A stretch of DNA of 43,981 nt from Clostridiales bacterium (lineage in GTDB: Bacteria; Bacillota; Clostridia; Christensenellales; Aristaeellaceae): contig JAQXLU010000008.1 of NCBI GenBank assembly GCA_029012285.1, positions 1 through 43,981 of the forward strand. Reading direction: 5' to 3'. The notes beneath the pieces were generated by a model. It saw only the letters and a list, made by a program, of their open reading frames with translations. It searched no databases and was not told where the DNA came from. Positions 6,976 through 16,628 of this stretch are shown in pieces (the stretch's first letter is position 1; each line of letters begins with the position of its first letter). A program made the translations under genes and the position numbers.

Positions 6976-8140
6976 GGGTCTTCACCAGCTTGCACAGATA
7001 CAGCTTGCAGTCGTGGCCCTGGATGCGCGGATTGTAGAAATCGGTCACCGGGCCGATGTGCTCGCCGGTGAACACATCGGTCATGTCCAGCGCCACACCG
7101 CTGGTCACGGGCAAGCCCATATCCACAAATTCCCCATGAACCTCCGCGCGTTCATCCGCCAGATTTGCGTAGAAGAGCGCAAACTCGTGATCCGACAGAT
7201 GGCGCAGGAGGATGAAGGCGGAATCCGGGATCTGCCGCCATGTGCCGTTCTCCGTGACGATCACGCAGTCCCGGCGCACCAGGTAGGGGGCACGGCATTC
7301 CTCGTCCTGATTGATGCGTAGCAACGCCTTGTTCTGCAGCAGATCCTTGTAGGCCGCATCAAGGCTGCGCAGGTCAGCACCCATCATCAGCGGCACGCCG
7401 CACAGGCACCAAAGGGTGAATTGCAGCCGGTATTCCTCATAGGTGCACACCTTGCCAAGCCCCACGTTCCCCTTGCCGCACATACCGACGGTCAGCATGT
7501 CCATATCGTTGAAGCAGTAGCTGCCGGACATATGCAGCTTGTCCATCTGGGACTTGGCGATGTCGGTGAAGGACTTGAAATTGTCGAAGATGTCGCCGGT
7601 GGAACGGTACATGTGGGCGCCAATCTGCCGCATCCACTGGCCGGGCTCCTGCTGTCCCCAGTTGCAGGCGGAGAAGAGAATCTCGCGGCCCGTGGCTTTC
7701 AGCGCCATGGACATGGTGAGGTAACGGGTCTTGCAGTCGCCCGAGGCGGGGAAGTTGCAAAAGTCGTATTTGAGGAAGTCCACCCCCCAGTCTGCAAAGG
7801 TCTGGGCGTCCACAAACTCATGGTCGTAGCTGGAGGGGTACCCCGCACAGGTGCGCACGCCGGCGCAGGAGTACATGCCGAATTTCAGCCCCTTGCTGTG
7901 GACGTAGTCCGCCACAGCCTTCATGCCATGGGGAAATTTTGCCGGGTCGGGCACGAGCTTCCCGTCCGCGCTGCGCTGCCGGAGACTCCAGCAGTCGTCG
8001 ATGACCAGGTATTCATACCCAGCGTCGCGGTAGCCGTCGCTGACCATCCGATCCGCCATTTCACGGATCAGCGAGTCGCTGATGTTCTCGCCAAAGGTAT
8101 TCCCGGAATTCCAGCCCCGCGGGGGGGGGCGTGCAATCAT
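6968..8140 (-). CDS. Glycoside hydrolase family 27, alpha-galactosidase-like
   Basis: A 390-residue enzyme of GH27, which removes terminal alpha-D-galactose (some members alpha-N-acetylgalactosamine or beta-L-arabinopyranose) with retention. Family landmarks in order: GWNS near the N-terminus, YLVIDDCW, FLKYDFCN carrying the nucleophilic Asp, FSACNWGQ, RSTGDI carrying the acid/base Asp, and LRINQDE. There is no signal peptide, so it should act in the cytoplasm on imported oligosaccharides. SD AAGGAGG lies upstream. Odd points: the usual PPMGWNSW reads PPPRGWNSGN here, and codons 4-7 contain nine consecutive C residues, a slippage-prone tract. It is divergent from the GH51 genes and probably belongs to the same hemicellulose set. 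Confidence 0.9.
   Translation of the reverse strand: MIARPPPRGWNSGNTFGENISDSLIREMADRMVSDGYRDAGYEYLVIDDCWSLRQRSADGKLVPDPAKFPHGMKAVADYVHSKGLKFGMYSCAGVRTCAGYPSSYDHEFVDAQTFADWGVDFLKYDFCNFPASGDCKTRYLTMSMALKATGREILFSACNWGQQEPGQWMRQIGAHMYRSTGDIFDNFKSFTDIAKSQMDKLHMSGSYCFNDMDMLTVGMCGKGNVGLGKVCTYEEYRLQFTLWCLCGVPLMMGADLRSLDAAYKDLLQNKALLRINQDEECRAPYLVRRDCVIVTENGTWRQIPDSAFILLRHLSDHEFALFYANLADERAEVHGEFVDMGLPVTSGVALDMTDVFTGEHIGPVTDFYNPRIQGHDCKLYLCKLVKTHA
8121..8129 (-). repeat. C9 homopolymer tract at codons 4-7 of the GH27 gene
   Basis: Nine identical bases (G on plus, C on the coding strand) fall 11 bases after the start codon. A change of one base would frameshift the gene at its very start. It may be a slippage hotspot, or its length may be a sequencing error. 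Confidence 0.9.
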
Positions 8141-8255
8141 GTTGTTTTCCTCCTTATGTACGGGAATGATTGATTGTATATTTCACGGCGGAGCAGCCTG
8201 TTTCCTGCTTGGGCATGTTGATTTTTTGCCTCCTTGCGGCGAAATGCCCGTATGG

Positions 8256-8269
8256 GCAAAGCGCTTGCA
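8256..8269 (+). promoter_or_regulatory. Putative LacI-family / cre-like operator
   Basis: GCAAAGCGCTTGCA contains the palindromic core AAGCGCTT and matches the cre-type pattern TGNAANCGNTTNCA at all fixed positions except the first two. It overlaps the -35 of the secreted GH51 promoter, where a bound repressor would block RNA polymerase. The binding protein could be CcpA or a local LacI-type sugar sensor; no such gene is in the window. Confidence 0.5.
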
Positions 8270-8293
8270 CAAGCGTCTTGGATATGGTATAAT
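8265..8293 (+). promoter_or_regulatory. Promoter of the GH51 genes
   Basis: TTGCAC (8265-8270), 17 bp, TATAAT (8288-8293), with extended TGG before the -10. It is 45 bases upstream of the start codon and overlaps the putative operator. Confidence 0.82.
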
Positions 8294-8337
8294 CGAGTCA
8301 AAAGTGTGTCACAAGCCTCCAAAGGAGTGAACAACGT

Positions 8338-10290
8338 ATGAAGCGATTCGTTGCGCTGCTAACAGCCTTGTTGCTGCCTGTGATGGCCAGCGCCTCCACC
8401 CTCACGGCGGATGCGGACGTTACCACCGCAACCATGAGCGATACCCTCTACGGCCTTTTCTTTGAGGACATCAACTGCGCAGCGGATGGCGGATTGTACG
8501 CGGAGCTGCTGCAGAATCGCTCCTTTGAGTATGAGGACATCCTCAACCCGCAAACGGCGGAACACTACAATGGCTGGGCCTTCAACCTGGCCTTCGGGGC
8601 CACCGGCACCGCCACGGTGATGACGGAAAGTCCGCTGCATGAGAACAATCCCACCTACATGCGGGTGGATTGCCAGGAGGGCGAGTACCGCTTTGCCAAC
8701 CTGGGCTACCAGGCCGTTGGCTTGGCGGGGGGCATTCCGGTGGAGGAGGGCAAGACCTACCGCTGCTCGGTGTGGATGCGCAATGGCGGCGGCTTTGACG
8801 GCCAGGTCGAAATCGCCCTCACCAAGCGCACGGGCAAGTCTCTGGCAGTGCCCAAGCGCTTCACCCTGACCGACGAATGGCAAAAGTACGAGCTGACCTT
8901 CAAGCCCTCCTATACCGAGGATGCGGTGCTGTCCTTCATCCTGCATGGCACGGGCGCGGTGGACATCGACATGGCGTCCCTCATCCCGGCGGACGCCTTT
9001 GGCGCCGACTGGCCGGGCGGCGGATTGCGCGCCGACCTGGTCCAGGCGCTCAAGGAGCTGCATCCTGCCTTCCTGCGCTTTCCCGGCGGCTGCGTCGCTG
9101 AGGGCAGCTACTACCGCAGCAACTTCTACGACTGGAAGGACACCGTTGGCCCGGTGGAAACGCGCCGGGAGAACTTCAACACCTGGGGTTACATGCAATC
9201 CTACGGCCTGGGCTACTACGAGTACTTCATGCTGGCCGAGGCCATCGGCGCAGAGCCTCTCCCGGTGGTGCACAGCGGGCTGCTCTGCCAGGCCCGCGAT
9301 GTGAAGGAGGAATCCCTTACCATCGAGGAGACCCGCGCCTATGCCCAGGACCTGCTGGACCTGATCGAATTCGCCAACGGGGATGTAACGACCCCCTGGG
9401 GCGCGCTCCGGACGGAGATGGGGCATCCCGAGCCCTTCCACCTCAAATACCTGGGCATCGGCAACGAAAATTGGGATACCCCCTACTGGAGCCGCTTCGA
9501 CGTGCTTTACCAGGCGGTGAAGGAAGCCTACCCGGAGATGGAGATCGTCTCCTCCGCAGGCCCGGTGGCGGAGGGCGCGCTGCCGGCTTATGCCTGGCGG
9601 ATGATCCGCGCCAAATACCCGGATACCATCGTGGATGAGCACTACTACATGAGCGGGGACTGGTTCTTGAACAACGTGGGCCGCTATGACGGCTACCCCC
9701 GCACCACTCGGGTGTTCGTGGGGGAATACGCCGTACATGAGGATGTGCAAGCCAACGGGCGCAGGCCTAACAGCCTGTACAGCGCACTGTGTGAGGCGGC
9801 CTACATGACCGGCCTGGAGCGCAACAGCGATGTGGTCGTGATGGCCTCCTACGCGCCGTTGATGGCCCGGGACGGCATGCAGCAGTGGACGCCGGACATG
9901 ATCTGGTTCAACGCCCGGGAGGTGCTGCTGACCCCCAACTACCATGTGCAGGCGATGTTTGCGATGGCGGTGGGCGACCAGGTGGTCGATAGCTCCTGCG
10001 AAGGCGGGAACAAGCTGCTCTACCATGTGGTGACCAGGACGGAGGACAAGCTCTACGTCAAGCTGGTGAATGTTGCTGCTGAAATGGACGACATGACCCT
10101 GCGCCTGGCAGGCGTGCCGGACGGCAAGGCCAGCTTCACCCGCCTGACAGGGGAGCGGAACGCCGTCAACACCTTTACCGACAAGGAGCATATCGCCCCA
10201 ACCAAGGGTGTTGTAGCCATCGAAAACGGCGAGGCGACCATGACGTTGCCCGCCTATTCCGTGACCATACTGACCTTTGCGCTCAAATAA
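8338..10290 (+). CDS. Secreted alpha-L-arabinofuranosidase, GH51
   Basis: A 650-residue enzyme that would release alpha-L-arabinofuranosyl side chains from arabinoxylan or arabinan outside the cell. Residues 1-20 are a signal peptide (MKRFVALLTALLLPVMASAS). A GH51-type N-terminal part (LYGLFFEDINCAADGGLYAE) is followed by an inserted beta-sandwich resembling a carbohydrate-binding module (about 75-210), then the TIM barrel (LRFPGGCVAEG). The acid/base Glu is residue 377 in GIGNEN and the nucleophile is Glu 463 in VFVGEYAV; a C-terminal beta domain completes the fold. It is 33 bases upstream of an intracellular GH51, so the pair would act sequentially, outside and inside. SD AAAGGAG. Confidence 0.93.
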   Translation: MKRFVALLTALLLPVMASASTLTADADVTTATMSDTLYGLFFEDINCAADGGLYAELLQNRSFEYEDILNPQTAEHYNGWAFNLAFGATGTATVMTESPLHENNPTYMRVDCQEGEYRFANLGYQAVGLAGGIPVEEGKTYRCSVWMRNGGGFDGQVEIALTKRTGKSLAVPKRFTLTDEWQKYELTFKPSYTEDAVLSFILHGTGAVDIDMASLIPADAFGADWPGGGLRADLVQALKELHPAFLRFPGGCVAEGSYYRSNFYDWKDTVGPVETRRENFNTWGYMQSYGLGYYEYFMLAEAIGAEPLPVVHSGLLCQARDVKEESLTIEETRAYAQDLLDLIEFANGDVTTPWGALRTEMGHPEPFHLKYLGIGNENWDTPYWSRFDVLYQAVKEAYPEMEIVSSAGPVAEGALPAYAWRMIRAKYPDTIVDEHYYMSGDWFLNNVGRYDGYPRTTRVFVGEYAVHEDVQANGRRPNSLYSALCEAAYMTGLERNSDVVVMASYAPLMARDGMQQWTPDMIWFNAREVLLTPNYHVQAMFAMAVGDQVVDSSCEGGNKLLYHVVTRTEDKLYVKLVNVAAEMDDMTLRLAGVPDGKASFTRLTGERNAVNTFTDKEHIAPTKGVVAIENGEATMTLPAYSVTILTFALK

Positions 10291-10320
10291 TCGCCGGCAC
10301 GCCGGTGAATGGGAGGATAG

Positions 10321-11823
<1,503 letters not shown>

Positions 11824-11836
11824 GAAAACCGTTCAG

Positions 11837-11879
11837 GAAGGCGCATTGTGCAAGAAATGAGCATAACGCGCCTTCTTTT
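11837..11879 (+). terminator. Terminator after abfA
   Basis: GAAGGCGC pairs with GCGCCTTC, extended after one mismatch by six inner pairs, then TTTT. It separates the GH51 pair from the xylanase gene. Confidence 0.82.
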
Positions 11880-11902
11880 GCGTGGTGTATCTGGTGGATT
11901 GA

Positions 11903-11911
11903 TGGTACAAT
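11903..11911 (+). promoter_or_regulatory. Extended -10 promoter for the xylanase gene
   Basis: TGG-TACAAT, 38 bases upstream of the xylanase start. The -35 at 17 bp (TGGTGT) is poor, so this depends on the extended -10. Confidence 0.55.
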
Positions 11912-11949
11912 AACCACAAATTCACCGGAAAACCGAAAGGAGAATCGTC

Positions 11950-13164
11950 ATGAAGAGAATGCTGTGCATGGTGCTTTTGCTCATGCTGTGCATGCCCGCT
12001 GCCTTATCCGAGGAGGAGCGCGGCACACTGGACTATCAACCGCTCAAGGAGCTGACCGCGAAGTATGGCTTCACCCTTGGCGCGCCCATGAGCGCGGATC
12101 AGCTGGCGAATTTCAACTACCGCAAGCTGCTGATGCACCACTTCGATACCATCACCCCCACCAACGAATTGAAAGCCTACTCCCTCCTGGATCAGCGGGC
12201 CAGCATGCAAAGCCCCGATGGCATGCCCCGCATGAACTTCGACGTGGCGGACAGAATGGTCAAGTTCGCCTCCGATTTCGGCCTCAAGGTGCGCGGCCAT
12301 GTGCTGGTCTGGGACGCCTACATGACCCCATGGTTCTTCCATGTGGGCTATGATACCAAGAATCCCATCGCCGACCAGGAAACGATGAAGCTGCGCATGC
12401 AGTCCTACATTGAGCAGGTCATCACCCATTTTGAGGAGAGCTTCCCCGGCGTGGTGTACTGCTGGGACGTGGTGAACGAGGCGGTGGGCGACAATCGCGG
12501 CGAGTATATCCCTGAGGATCCCCGCCACGTCCGCACGGTGCGCAACGGCGCAGCCAATCCCTTCTATTACTATGTAGGCCCGGATTATGTCGAGCTGGCC
12601 TTCCTCTACGCCCGCGACGTGGTGGAGGCCCTGGGCGCGGACATCAAGCTGTTCTACAACGATTACAACGCCCTGTACGATGAGAAGCGCGCCGCCATCA
12701 AGGCGCTGGTGGAGAGCATCAACAGCTACGCCACGGATGAGGACGGCAATCCCCGCAAGCTACTCGACGGCGTGGGCATGCAGGGCTACATCGGCGGCTA
12801 CGGCCACCAGGAGGGCTGCATGTCCGATAACGACGTGGCCCTGGTGCGCAAGAGCATCCAGGAGTATGCGGCTTTGGGCGTGCAGGTGCAGCTGACGGAG
12901 ATGTCCCTGCGTAACTACGACAAGGAGAAGGAAGCAGAGCATGCCGCCTTCTATGGCAAGATGTTCGAGGTGTTCTGCCAGGCCAACGAGGGCGAGGGCA
13001 ACCCGCTCACCAGCGTGGCAATCTGGGGCGTGGTGGACTGCAACAACCTGCCCCAAAGCCATTACACCTGGAAGCTGAACGGCCCCTACTGCGGATTGTT
13101 CACCCTGAAGCTGAACGTGAAGGAGTCCTTCAAGACCATCTACGCGCAGATGGGCGGCGAGTGA
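11950..13164 (+). CDS. Secreted endo-1,4-beta-xylanase, GH10
   Basis: A 404-residue enzyme that cuts the internal beta-1,4 bonds of xylan outside the cell. Residues 1-20 are a signal peptide (MKRMLCMVLLLMLCMPAALS). The GH10 barrel fills the rest: NELKAYSLL (substrate-binding Asn-Glu), LKVRGHVLVWD, CWDVVNEAV with acid/base Glu 177, LFYNDYNA, GVGMQGYI, VQLTEMSL with nucleophile Glu 317, and VAIWGVVD near the end. No carbohydrate-binding module or surface anchor is visible, so it should be freely secreted. It has its own promoter and terminator. It would produce the arabinoxylo-oligosaccharides that the neighbouring GH51 enzymes trim. SD GGAG in AAAGGAGAATCGTC. Confidence 0.95.
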   Translation: MKRMLCMVLLLMLCMPAALSEEERGTLDYQPLKELTAKYGFTLGAPMSADQLANFNYRKLLMHHFDTITPTNELKAYSLLDQRASMQSPDGMPRMNFDVADRMVKFASDFGLKVRGHVLVWDAYMTPWFFHVGYDTKNPIADQETMKLRMQSYIEQVITHFEESFPGVVYCWDVVNEAVGDNRGEYIPEDPRHVRTVRNGAANPFYYYVGPDYVELAFLYARDVVEALGADIKLFYNDYNALYDEKRAAIKALVESINSYATDEDGNPRKLLDGVGMQGYIGGYGHQEGCMSDNDVALVRKSIQEYAALGVQVQLTEMSLRNYDKEKEAEHAAFYGKMFEVFCQANEGEGNPLTSVAIWGVVDCNNLPQSHYTWKLNGPYCGLFTLKLNVKESFKTIYAQMGGE

Positions 13165-13199
13165 GCCATCCGCACCTGGCTGAAGCGACAACCCAATGT

Positions 13200-13232
13200 A
13201 AAACGGCGTGACCAATGCGGTCGCGCCGTTTT
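13200..13232 (+). terminator. Bidirectional terminator between xylanase and Nudix genes
   Basis: AAAACGGCG-T-GACC pairs with GGTC-G-CGCCGTTTT, giving a long stem with A and T tracts on its two sides, so it can work in both directions for the two converging genes. Confidence 0.88.
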
Positions 13233-13245
13233 GTCCGTATGTGCT

Positions 13246-13755
13246 TCAGCACTCCAGGTGCTGCTTCAAGAGCAGCAGCGTCCGATATTCCCGCTGGTTC
13301 CAGGGCGATTCACCCTCCCTGTCCAGCATGGCCCGATTGATGCGGATGGCTTCATCCACCGTGTAGAGCGCCCGGTGGAATGCATGCCGCTGCTCGTTGG
13401 CCGTATACGCACATTCGCCCGCGTCCGGCTCGACCTGGCAAAAGTACAGCCGGCTGATCTGATGCCAGATCATCGGCTCATGCACGGAGAGCCGCTTTTC
13501 CTCGATCTGCCCAAAGGGATGGATGGAATCCGGAATGACCGTATAACCAGTTTCCTCGCGCACCTCGCGCGTGAGCGTGTCGGCTTCTGTCTCGCCTGCT
13601 TCCATCCCGCCGCCGGGCAGCTTGACCTCTCCGAAGTCGTTCTCAATCAGCAGCAGCTTGCCGTGTAGCAGGATGATCCCCCGAACGGCCACGCGGCAGA
13701 TTTCGGGCAGGTCGGGCGGATAGTTCTGCGCGTCAAGCAAGAGCAGCTGGTTCAT
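13246..13755 (-). CDS. Nudix hydrolase
   Basis: A 169-residue protein carrying a full Nudix box, GGMEAGETEADTLTREVREETGY (about residues 51-73), matching GX5EX7REUXEEXGU. It would hydrolyse a nucleoside diphosphate linked to another moiety using Mg2+; the substrate cannot be told from sequence. I start at the ATG at 13755, eight bases after AAGGAGG; the track's GTG at 13764 lies inside the SD. Monocistronic, with its own promoter on the minus strand. Its Glu/His-rich C-terminus is not a recognised extra domain. It might be a housekeeping or mutagenic-nucleotide cleansing enzyme, which is inference. Confidence 0.88.
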   Translation of the reverse strand: MNQLLLLDAQNYPPDLPEICRVAVRGIILLHGKLLLIENDFGEVKLPGGGMEAGETEADTLTREVREETGYTVIPDSIHPFGQIEEKRLSVHEPMIWHQISRLYFCQVEPDAGECAYTANEQRHAFHRALYTVDEAIRINRAMLDREGESPWNQREYRTLLLLKQHLEC

Positions 13756-13806
13756 GGCAGGCACCTCCTTGGATCAATCAACGCAGCAGCGAAGGCGGTT
13801 GACGCC

Positions 13807-13835
13807 ATGATACCATATCCCCGTGCCAAAAACAA
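13807..13835 (-). promoter_or_regulatory. Promoter of the Nudix gene, overlapping the sufB terminator
   Basis: Minus strand TTGTTT, 17 bp, TATCAT, with TGG before the -10. The -35 hexamer is formed by the T tract of the upstream terminator, so the two elements share bases. Confidence 0.6.
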
Positions 13836-13866
13836 GAGCGGCCACCGCCCTGTGACGGTGGCCGCT
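13828..13866 (-). terminator. Terminator of the sufCB operon
   Basis: On the minus strand AGCGGCCACCG pairs with CGGTGGCCGCT (11 bp), followed by CTTGTTTTT. Confidence 0.88.
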
Positions 13867-13870
13867 ACGC

Positions 13871-14788
13871 TTATTTGAGGAAGCCGTTGATGATCTGCTC
13901 CTCGGCCTCCGCCTCGGTCAGGCCCAGGGTCATCAGTTTGATGATCTGCTCGCCCGCGATTTTGCCGATGGCGGCCTCGTGGATCAGCGCCGCGTCGATG
14001 TGGTTGGCCTCCAGCTGGGGGATGGCCAGGATCTTCGCCTGATCCATGATGATCGCGTCACATTCTGTGTGGCCGGTGCAAGCAGCGTTGCCGGTGATGC
14101 GGCTGTCAAACTTCTGATAGCTATCGTCACGCGCGACGGATCGGCTCACCACATCGGTGGATGCGCCCTCGCCGTTCAGACGGACCTCGTAGCTGCTCAG
14201 GGCCACCTGGCTGCCATGGGTCATCAGGCGCTCGCGCACGACGAGGCTCGCCCCCGCCGACAGCTCAGCGCGGGTGACGCGGTTGGTGTTGTCCACACCC
14301 TTGATCTGCACCATTTCCATCTCCATGGCGCTGCCGGCGTCCATGGTGACCTCGGTGACCGGGTTCAGGATGCGCTTGCCCTGGCCGTCGCCCTCGCCGT
14401 AGTGCTTCTCCACATACTTGACCTTGGCGTTCTTGCCCACGAAGAAGCGGTGCACGCCGTCGTGCTCGGAATCCTGGCTGCCGCAGTTGTGGATGCCACA
14501 GCCGGCGACGATGACCACATCGCAGTTTTCACCGATGTGGAAATCGTTGTACACGACCTCTTTCAGTCCGCTTTCGCTCAGCACCACCGGGATGTGAACG
14601 CTCTCGCCCACGGTGTTGGGCTTGATGTAGATGTCAATGCCCGACCCGTCCTCCTTGGACACGATGTCGATGTGGGCGGTGACGTTGCGGGCGGCGGATT
14701 TGCCATTGGCGCGGATGTTGTACGCGCCTGCGGGAATCTCCTCCAGCCCGGCGACTTCCATTAGGATACGCTTCTCAATGGCGTCCAT
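13871..14788 (-). CDS. sufB: SufB/SufD-family Fe-S cluster assembly scaffold
   Basis: A 305-residue SufB/SufD-family protein, shorter than the SufB of classical systems (about 470 residues). The right-handed beta-helix core is recognisable, with AGCGIHNCGSQDSEHDG, and the C-terminal SufBD signature IPQLEANHIDAALIHEAAIGKI, with a conserved His region. It would form the scaffold on which Fe-S clusters are built, together with the SufC ATPase. The start overlaps the sufC stop by one base (TGATG). No sufD, sufS or sufU lies nearby, so this is a two-gene minimal SUF arrangement as known in some Clostridia and archaea. The gene name is by family; SmsB could be equally apt. Confidence 0.9.
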   Translation of the reverse strand: MDAIEKRILMEVAGLEEIPAGAYNIRANGKSAARNVTAHIDIVSKEDGSGIDIYIKPNTVGESVHIPVVLSESGLKEVVYNDFHIGENCDVVIVAGCGIHNCGSQDSEHDGVHRFFVGKNAKVKYVEKHYGEGDGQGKRILNPVTEVTMDAGSAMEMEMVQIKGVDNTNRVTRAELSAGASLVVRERLMTHGSQVALSSYEVRLNGEGASTDVVSRSVARDDSYQKFDSRITGNAACTGHTECDAIIMDQAKILAIPQLEANHIDAALIHEAAIGKIAGEQIIKLMTLGLTEAEAEEQIINGFLK

Positions 14789-15531
14789 CACTTATCGCCC
14801 CCTTTCGTCAGCTGGCCGCAGGCGGAGGCCACGGAGGCCGTGCCCAGCAGCGTGGGCAGAATCTCGTCCTTGCTGCCCTGGGCCATGATGCGCCCGCCGC
14901 CCAGCACGATGATCTCGTCCGCGATGTTCAGGATGCGCTCCTGGTGGCTGATGACGATGATCGTGCGGTCGGTATTGGCGCTGCGCATGCGCTCGAACAC
15001 CTCAATGAGGCTCTTGAAGCTCCACAGGTCGATGCCAGCCTCGGGCTCGTCAAACACGGAGAGCGCCGTGCCCCGGGCCAGCACGGTGGCGATCTCGATG
15101 CGCTTGAGCTCGCCGCCGGAGAGGCTGCCGTTCACCTCGCGGTGGATGTAATCCCGCGCGCACAGCCCGACCTCGGACAGGTACGCGCAGGCGTCGCCCA
15201 CGGAGAGTTTTTTCCCGCTGGCGATACGCAGCAGGTCGATCACGCAGATGCCCTTGAACTTGACCGGCTGCTGAAAGGCGTAGCTTACGCCCATGTGCGC
15301 CCGCTCGGTGATGGATTTGTCCGTCATGTCCACGCCGTTGAGCAGGATGGCGCCGCTGGTGGGTCGCTCGATGCCTGCAATCAGCTTGGCCAGGGTGGAT
15401 TTGCCGCCGCCGTTGGGGCCTGTGATAACCACGAAGCGCCCCTTGCCGACGGTCAGCGAAATATCGCGAATGATTTCCTTATCCGCCGCGTCACCCGGCA
15501 CGGCGAAGGACAGATGCTTGATTTCCAGCAT
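14788..15531 (-). CDS. sufC: Fe-S cluster assembly ATPase SufC
   Basis: A 247-residue cytoplasmic ABC ATPase of the Suf system. Walker A is GPNGGGKST near residue 39, the signature is LSGGELKR, and Walker B is LSVFDEPEAGID, followed by the switch His in IIVISHQE. SufC ATPase activity drives conformational change in the SufB scaffold during cluster assembly. It lacks transporter partners and is followed immediately by sufB, which secures the assignment over an ordinary importer ATPase. First gene of a two-gene operon with a near-consensus promoter. Unusual: no cysteine desulfurase or SufU-like gene adjoins it, so sulfur must come from enzymes encoded elsewhere. Confidence 0.93.
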   Translation of the reverse strand: MLEIKHLSFAVPGDAADKEIIRDISLTVGKGRFVVITGPNGGGKSTLAKLIAGIERPTSGAILLNGVDMTDKSITERAHMGVSYAFQQPVKFKGICVIDLLRIASGKKLSVGDACAYLSEVGLCARDYIHREVNGSLSGGELKRIEIATVLARGTALSVFDEPEAGIDLWSFKSLIEVFERMRSANTDRTIIVISHQERILNIADEIIVLGGGRIMAQGSKDEILPTLLGTASVASACGQLTKGGDK

Positions 15532-15579
15532 TGGTACCTACCTCGATGCTCTTGAAATCGGTGATAACCACCGTTTTCC

Positions 15580-15609
15580 ATCATACCACGGAGGTGACAG
15601 CTTTGTCAA
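15580..15609 (-). promoter_or_regulatory. Promoter of sufCB
   Basis: Minus strand TTGACA (15609-15604), 18 bp, TATGAT (15585-15580), with TGG before the -10. About 50 bases upstream of sufC. No Rrf2/IscR-type palindrome is evident. Confidence 0.82.
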
Positions 15610-15688
15610 TCAATCGACAGGATGCGCGGCGCGTGAGCTGCCAATCTACCATAAAGAGCGGCGGACAGGGAGGTCTGTCGCCGATTGC

Positions 15689-16525
15689 TCATATCTGCAA
15701 AAGCCTTGACGCGTTGCGTCCGAAAATGTCCGCCTTTTCCTCCTCCGTCAGGGGAAGCGCGCGTATGCGCGTGACGCAAGCTTGCATGTCATCCCAGGGG
15801 CTGTCGGTGCCAAAGAGCACCCGATTGCTGCCAAAGAGGCGCACCAGCTCGACGAAGCGTTCCTCCGCCAGCATGGGCAGCTCCTCGGGGGTGTAGTGCG
15901 CATCCAGCGGATTGATCGCCCCCAGGGTGTAGGCGGTGTCCAGATACACGCCGGTGTCCAGCAGCTGCTCGGGCACCTCCTCCCAGTTGCGCCAGCCGCC
16001 CATGTGCGCGGCGATGAGCGTCACCGGGCCTGCAAGGGCGAGAGCGCGGCGGAGCCTGGCGGGGCTGCAGCGCTCCACACCGGGAAAGCCGATGTCCGCG
16101 CCGCCGTGCATCACGACAAAGAGCCCCAATTCCCCGCAGCGATCGAGGATGCGTACAAAGCGCGTGTCGTCGATGGGCACGTCCTGGTAGACCGGGTGAA
16201 TCTTCACCCCCAGGAAACCCAGCTGCTGCACGCGGCCCAGCTCCTCGTACCAATCGGGCGCGTCGGGGTGGATGGCGGCCAGGTAGGTGAGGCCGTCGAG
16301 CCCGTCCAGGGCGTGGGAGGCGTCGTTCATCGAGGCGCATTTGAGCGGGTTGGTCGCCACCGGCAGCACCACCGCGTGGTCAATGCCGGCGGCTTGCATG
16401 CATTGGAGCAGCCCGGCCCTGGTGCCATCAGAAAAGGAACGGGCATGGGCCATGTGCTCCAGCTTGTTGACAGCGGCCGGGGCAATCCGGTCCGGGAAGG
16501 TGTGGGCGTGAAAATCAATCATCAT
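15689..16525 (-). CDS. Amidohydrolase family metal-dependent hydrolase
   Basis: A 278-residue TIM-barrel protein of the amidohydrolase-2 group (ACMSD/TatD-like). Metal-ligand motifs are present in order: MIDFHAH at the N-terminus, KIHPVYQD, VVMHGGADIG, IAAHMGGW, and GTDSPWDD near the C-terminus, ending with an FGRNASRLL motif typical of the family. It would hydrolyse or decarboxylate a small organic substrate with a bound divalent metal; which one is unknown. I start at the ATG at 16525, seven bases after the AGGAGA SD; the track start would add about 28 residues that overlap the promoter. Monocistronic and divergent from the acyl-CoA ligase gene, so a role in the same acid metabolism is possible but unproven. 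Confidence 0.88.
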   Translation of the reverse strand: MMIDFHAHTFPDRIAPAAVNKLEHMAHARSFSDGTRAGLLQCMQAAGIDHAVVLPVATNPLKCASMNDASHALDGLDGLTYLAAIHPDAPDWYEELGRVQQLGFLGVKIHPVYQDVPIDDTRFVRILDRCGELGLFVVMHGGADIGFPGVERCSPARLRRALALAGPVTLIAAHMGGWRNWEEVPEQLLDTGVYLDTAYTLGAINPLDAHYTPEELPMLAEERFVELVRLFGSNRVLFGTDSPWDDMQACVTRIRALPLTEEEKADIFGRNASRLLQI

Positions 16526-16547
16526 AAGCATGTCTCCTTTGCCAAAC

Positions 16548-16576
16548 AGTGTAGCCAAAACACACGCCAAAGTCAA
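16548..16576 (-). promoter_or_regulatory. Promoter of the amidohydrolase gene
   Basis: Minus strand TTGACT (16576-16571), 17 bp, TACACT (16553-16548). It lies only about 20 bases from the start codon. Confidence 0.65.
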
Positions 16577-16628
16577 TGCGTGAAGAAGGTGCTGGATACA
16601 GAAAAACATGATGAGTACAATGCGCGCG

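Noticed and set aside
8141-8210. A 20-codon frame (MPKQETGCSAVKYTINHSRT) just upstream of the GH27 gene
   Set aside because: It has an AAGGAGG but at 12-base spacing, no regulatory codon run and no attenuator structure; not supported as a leader peptide.
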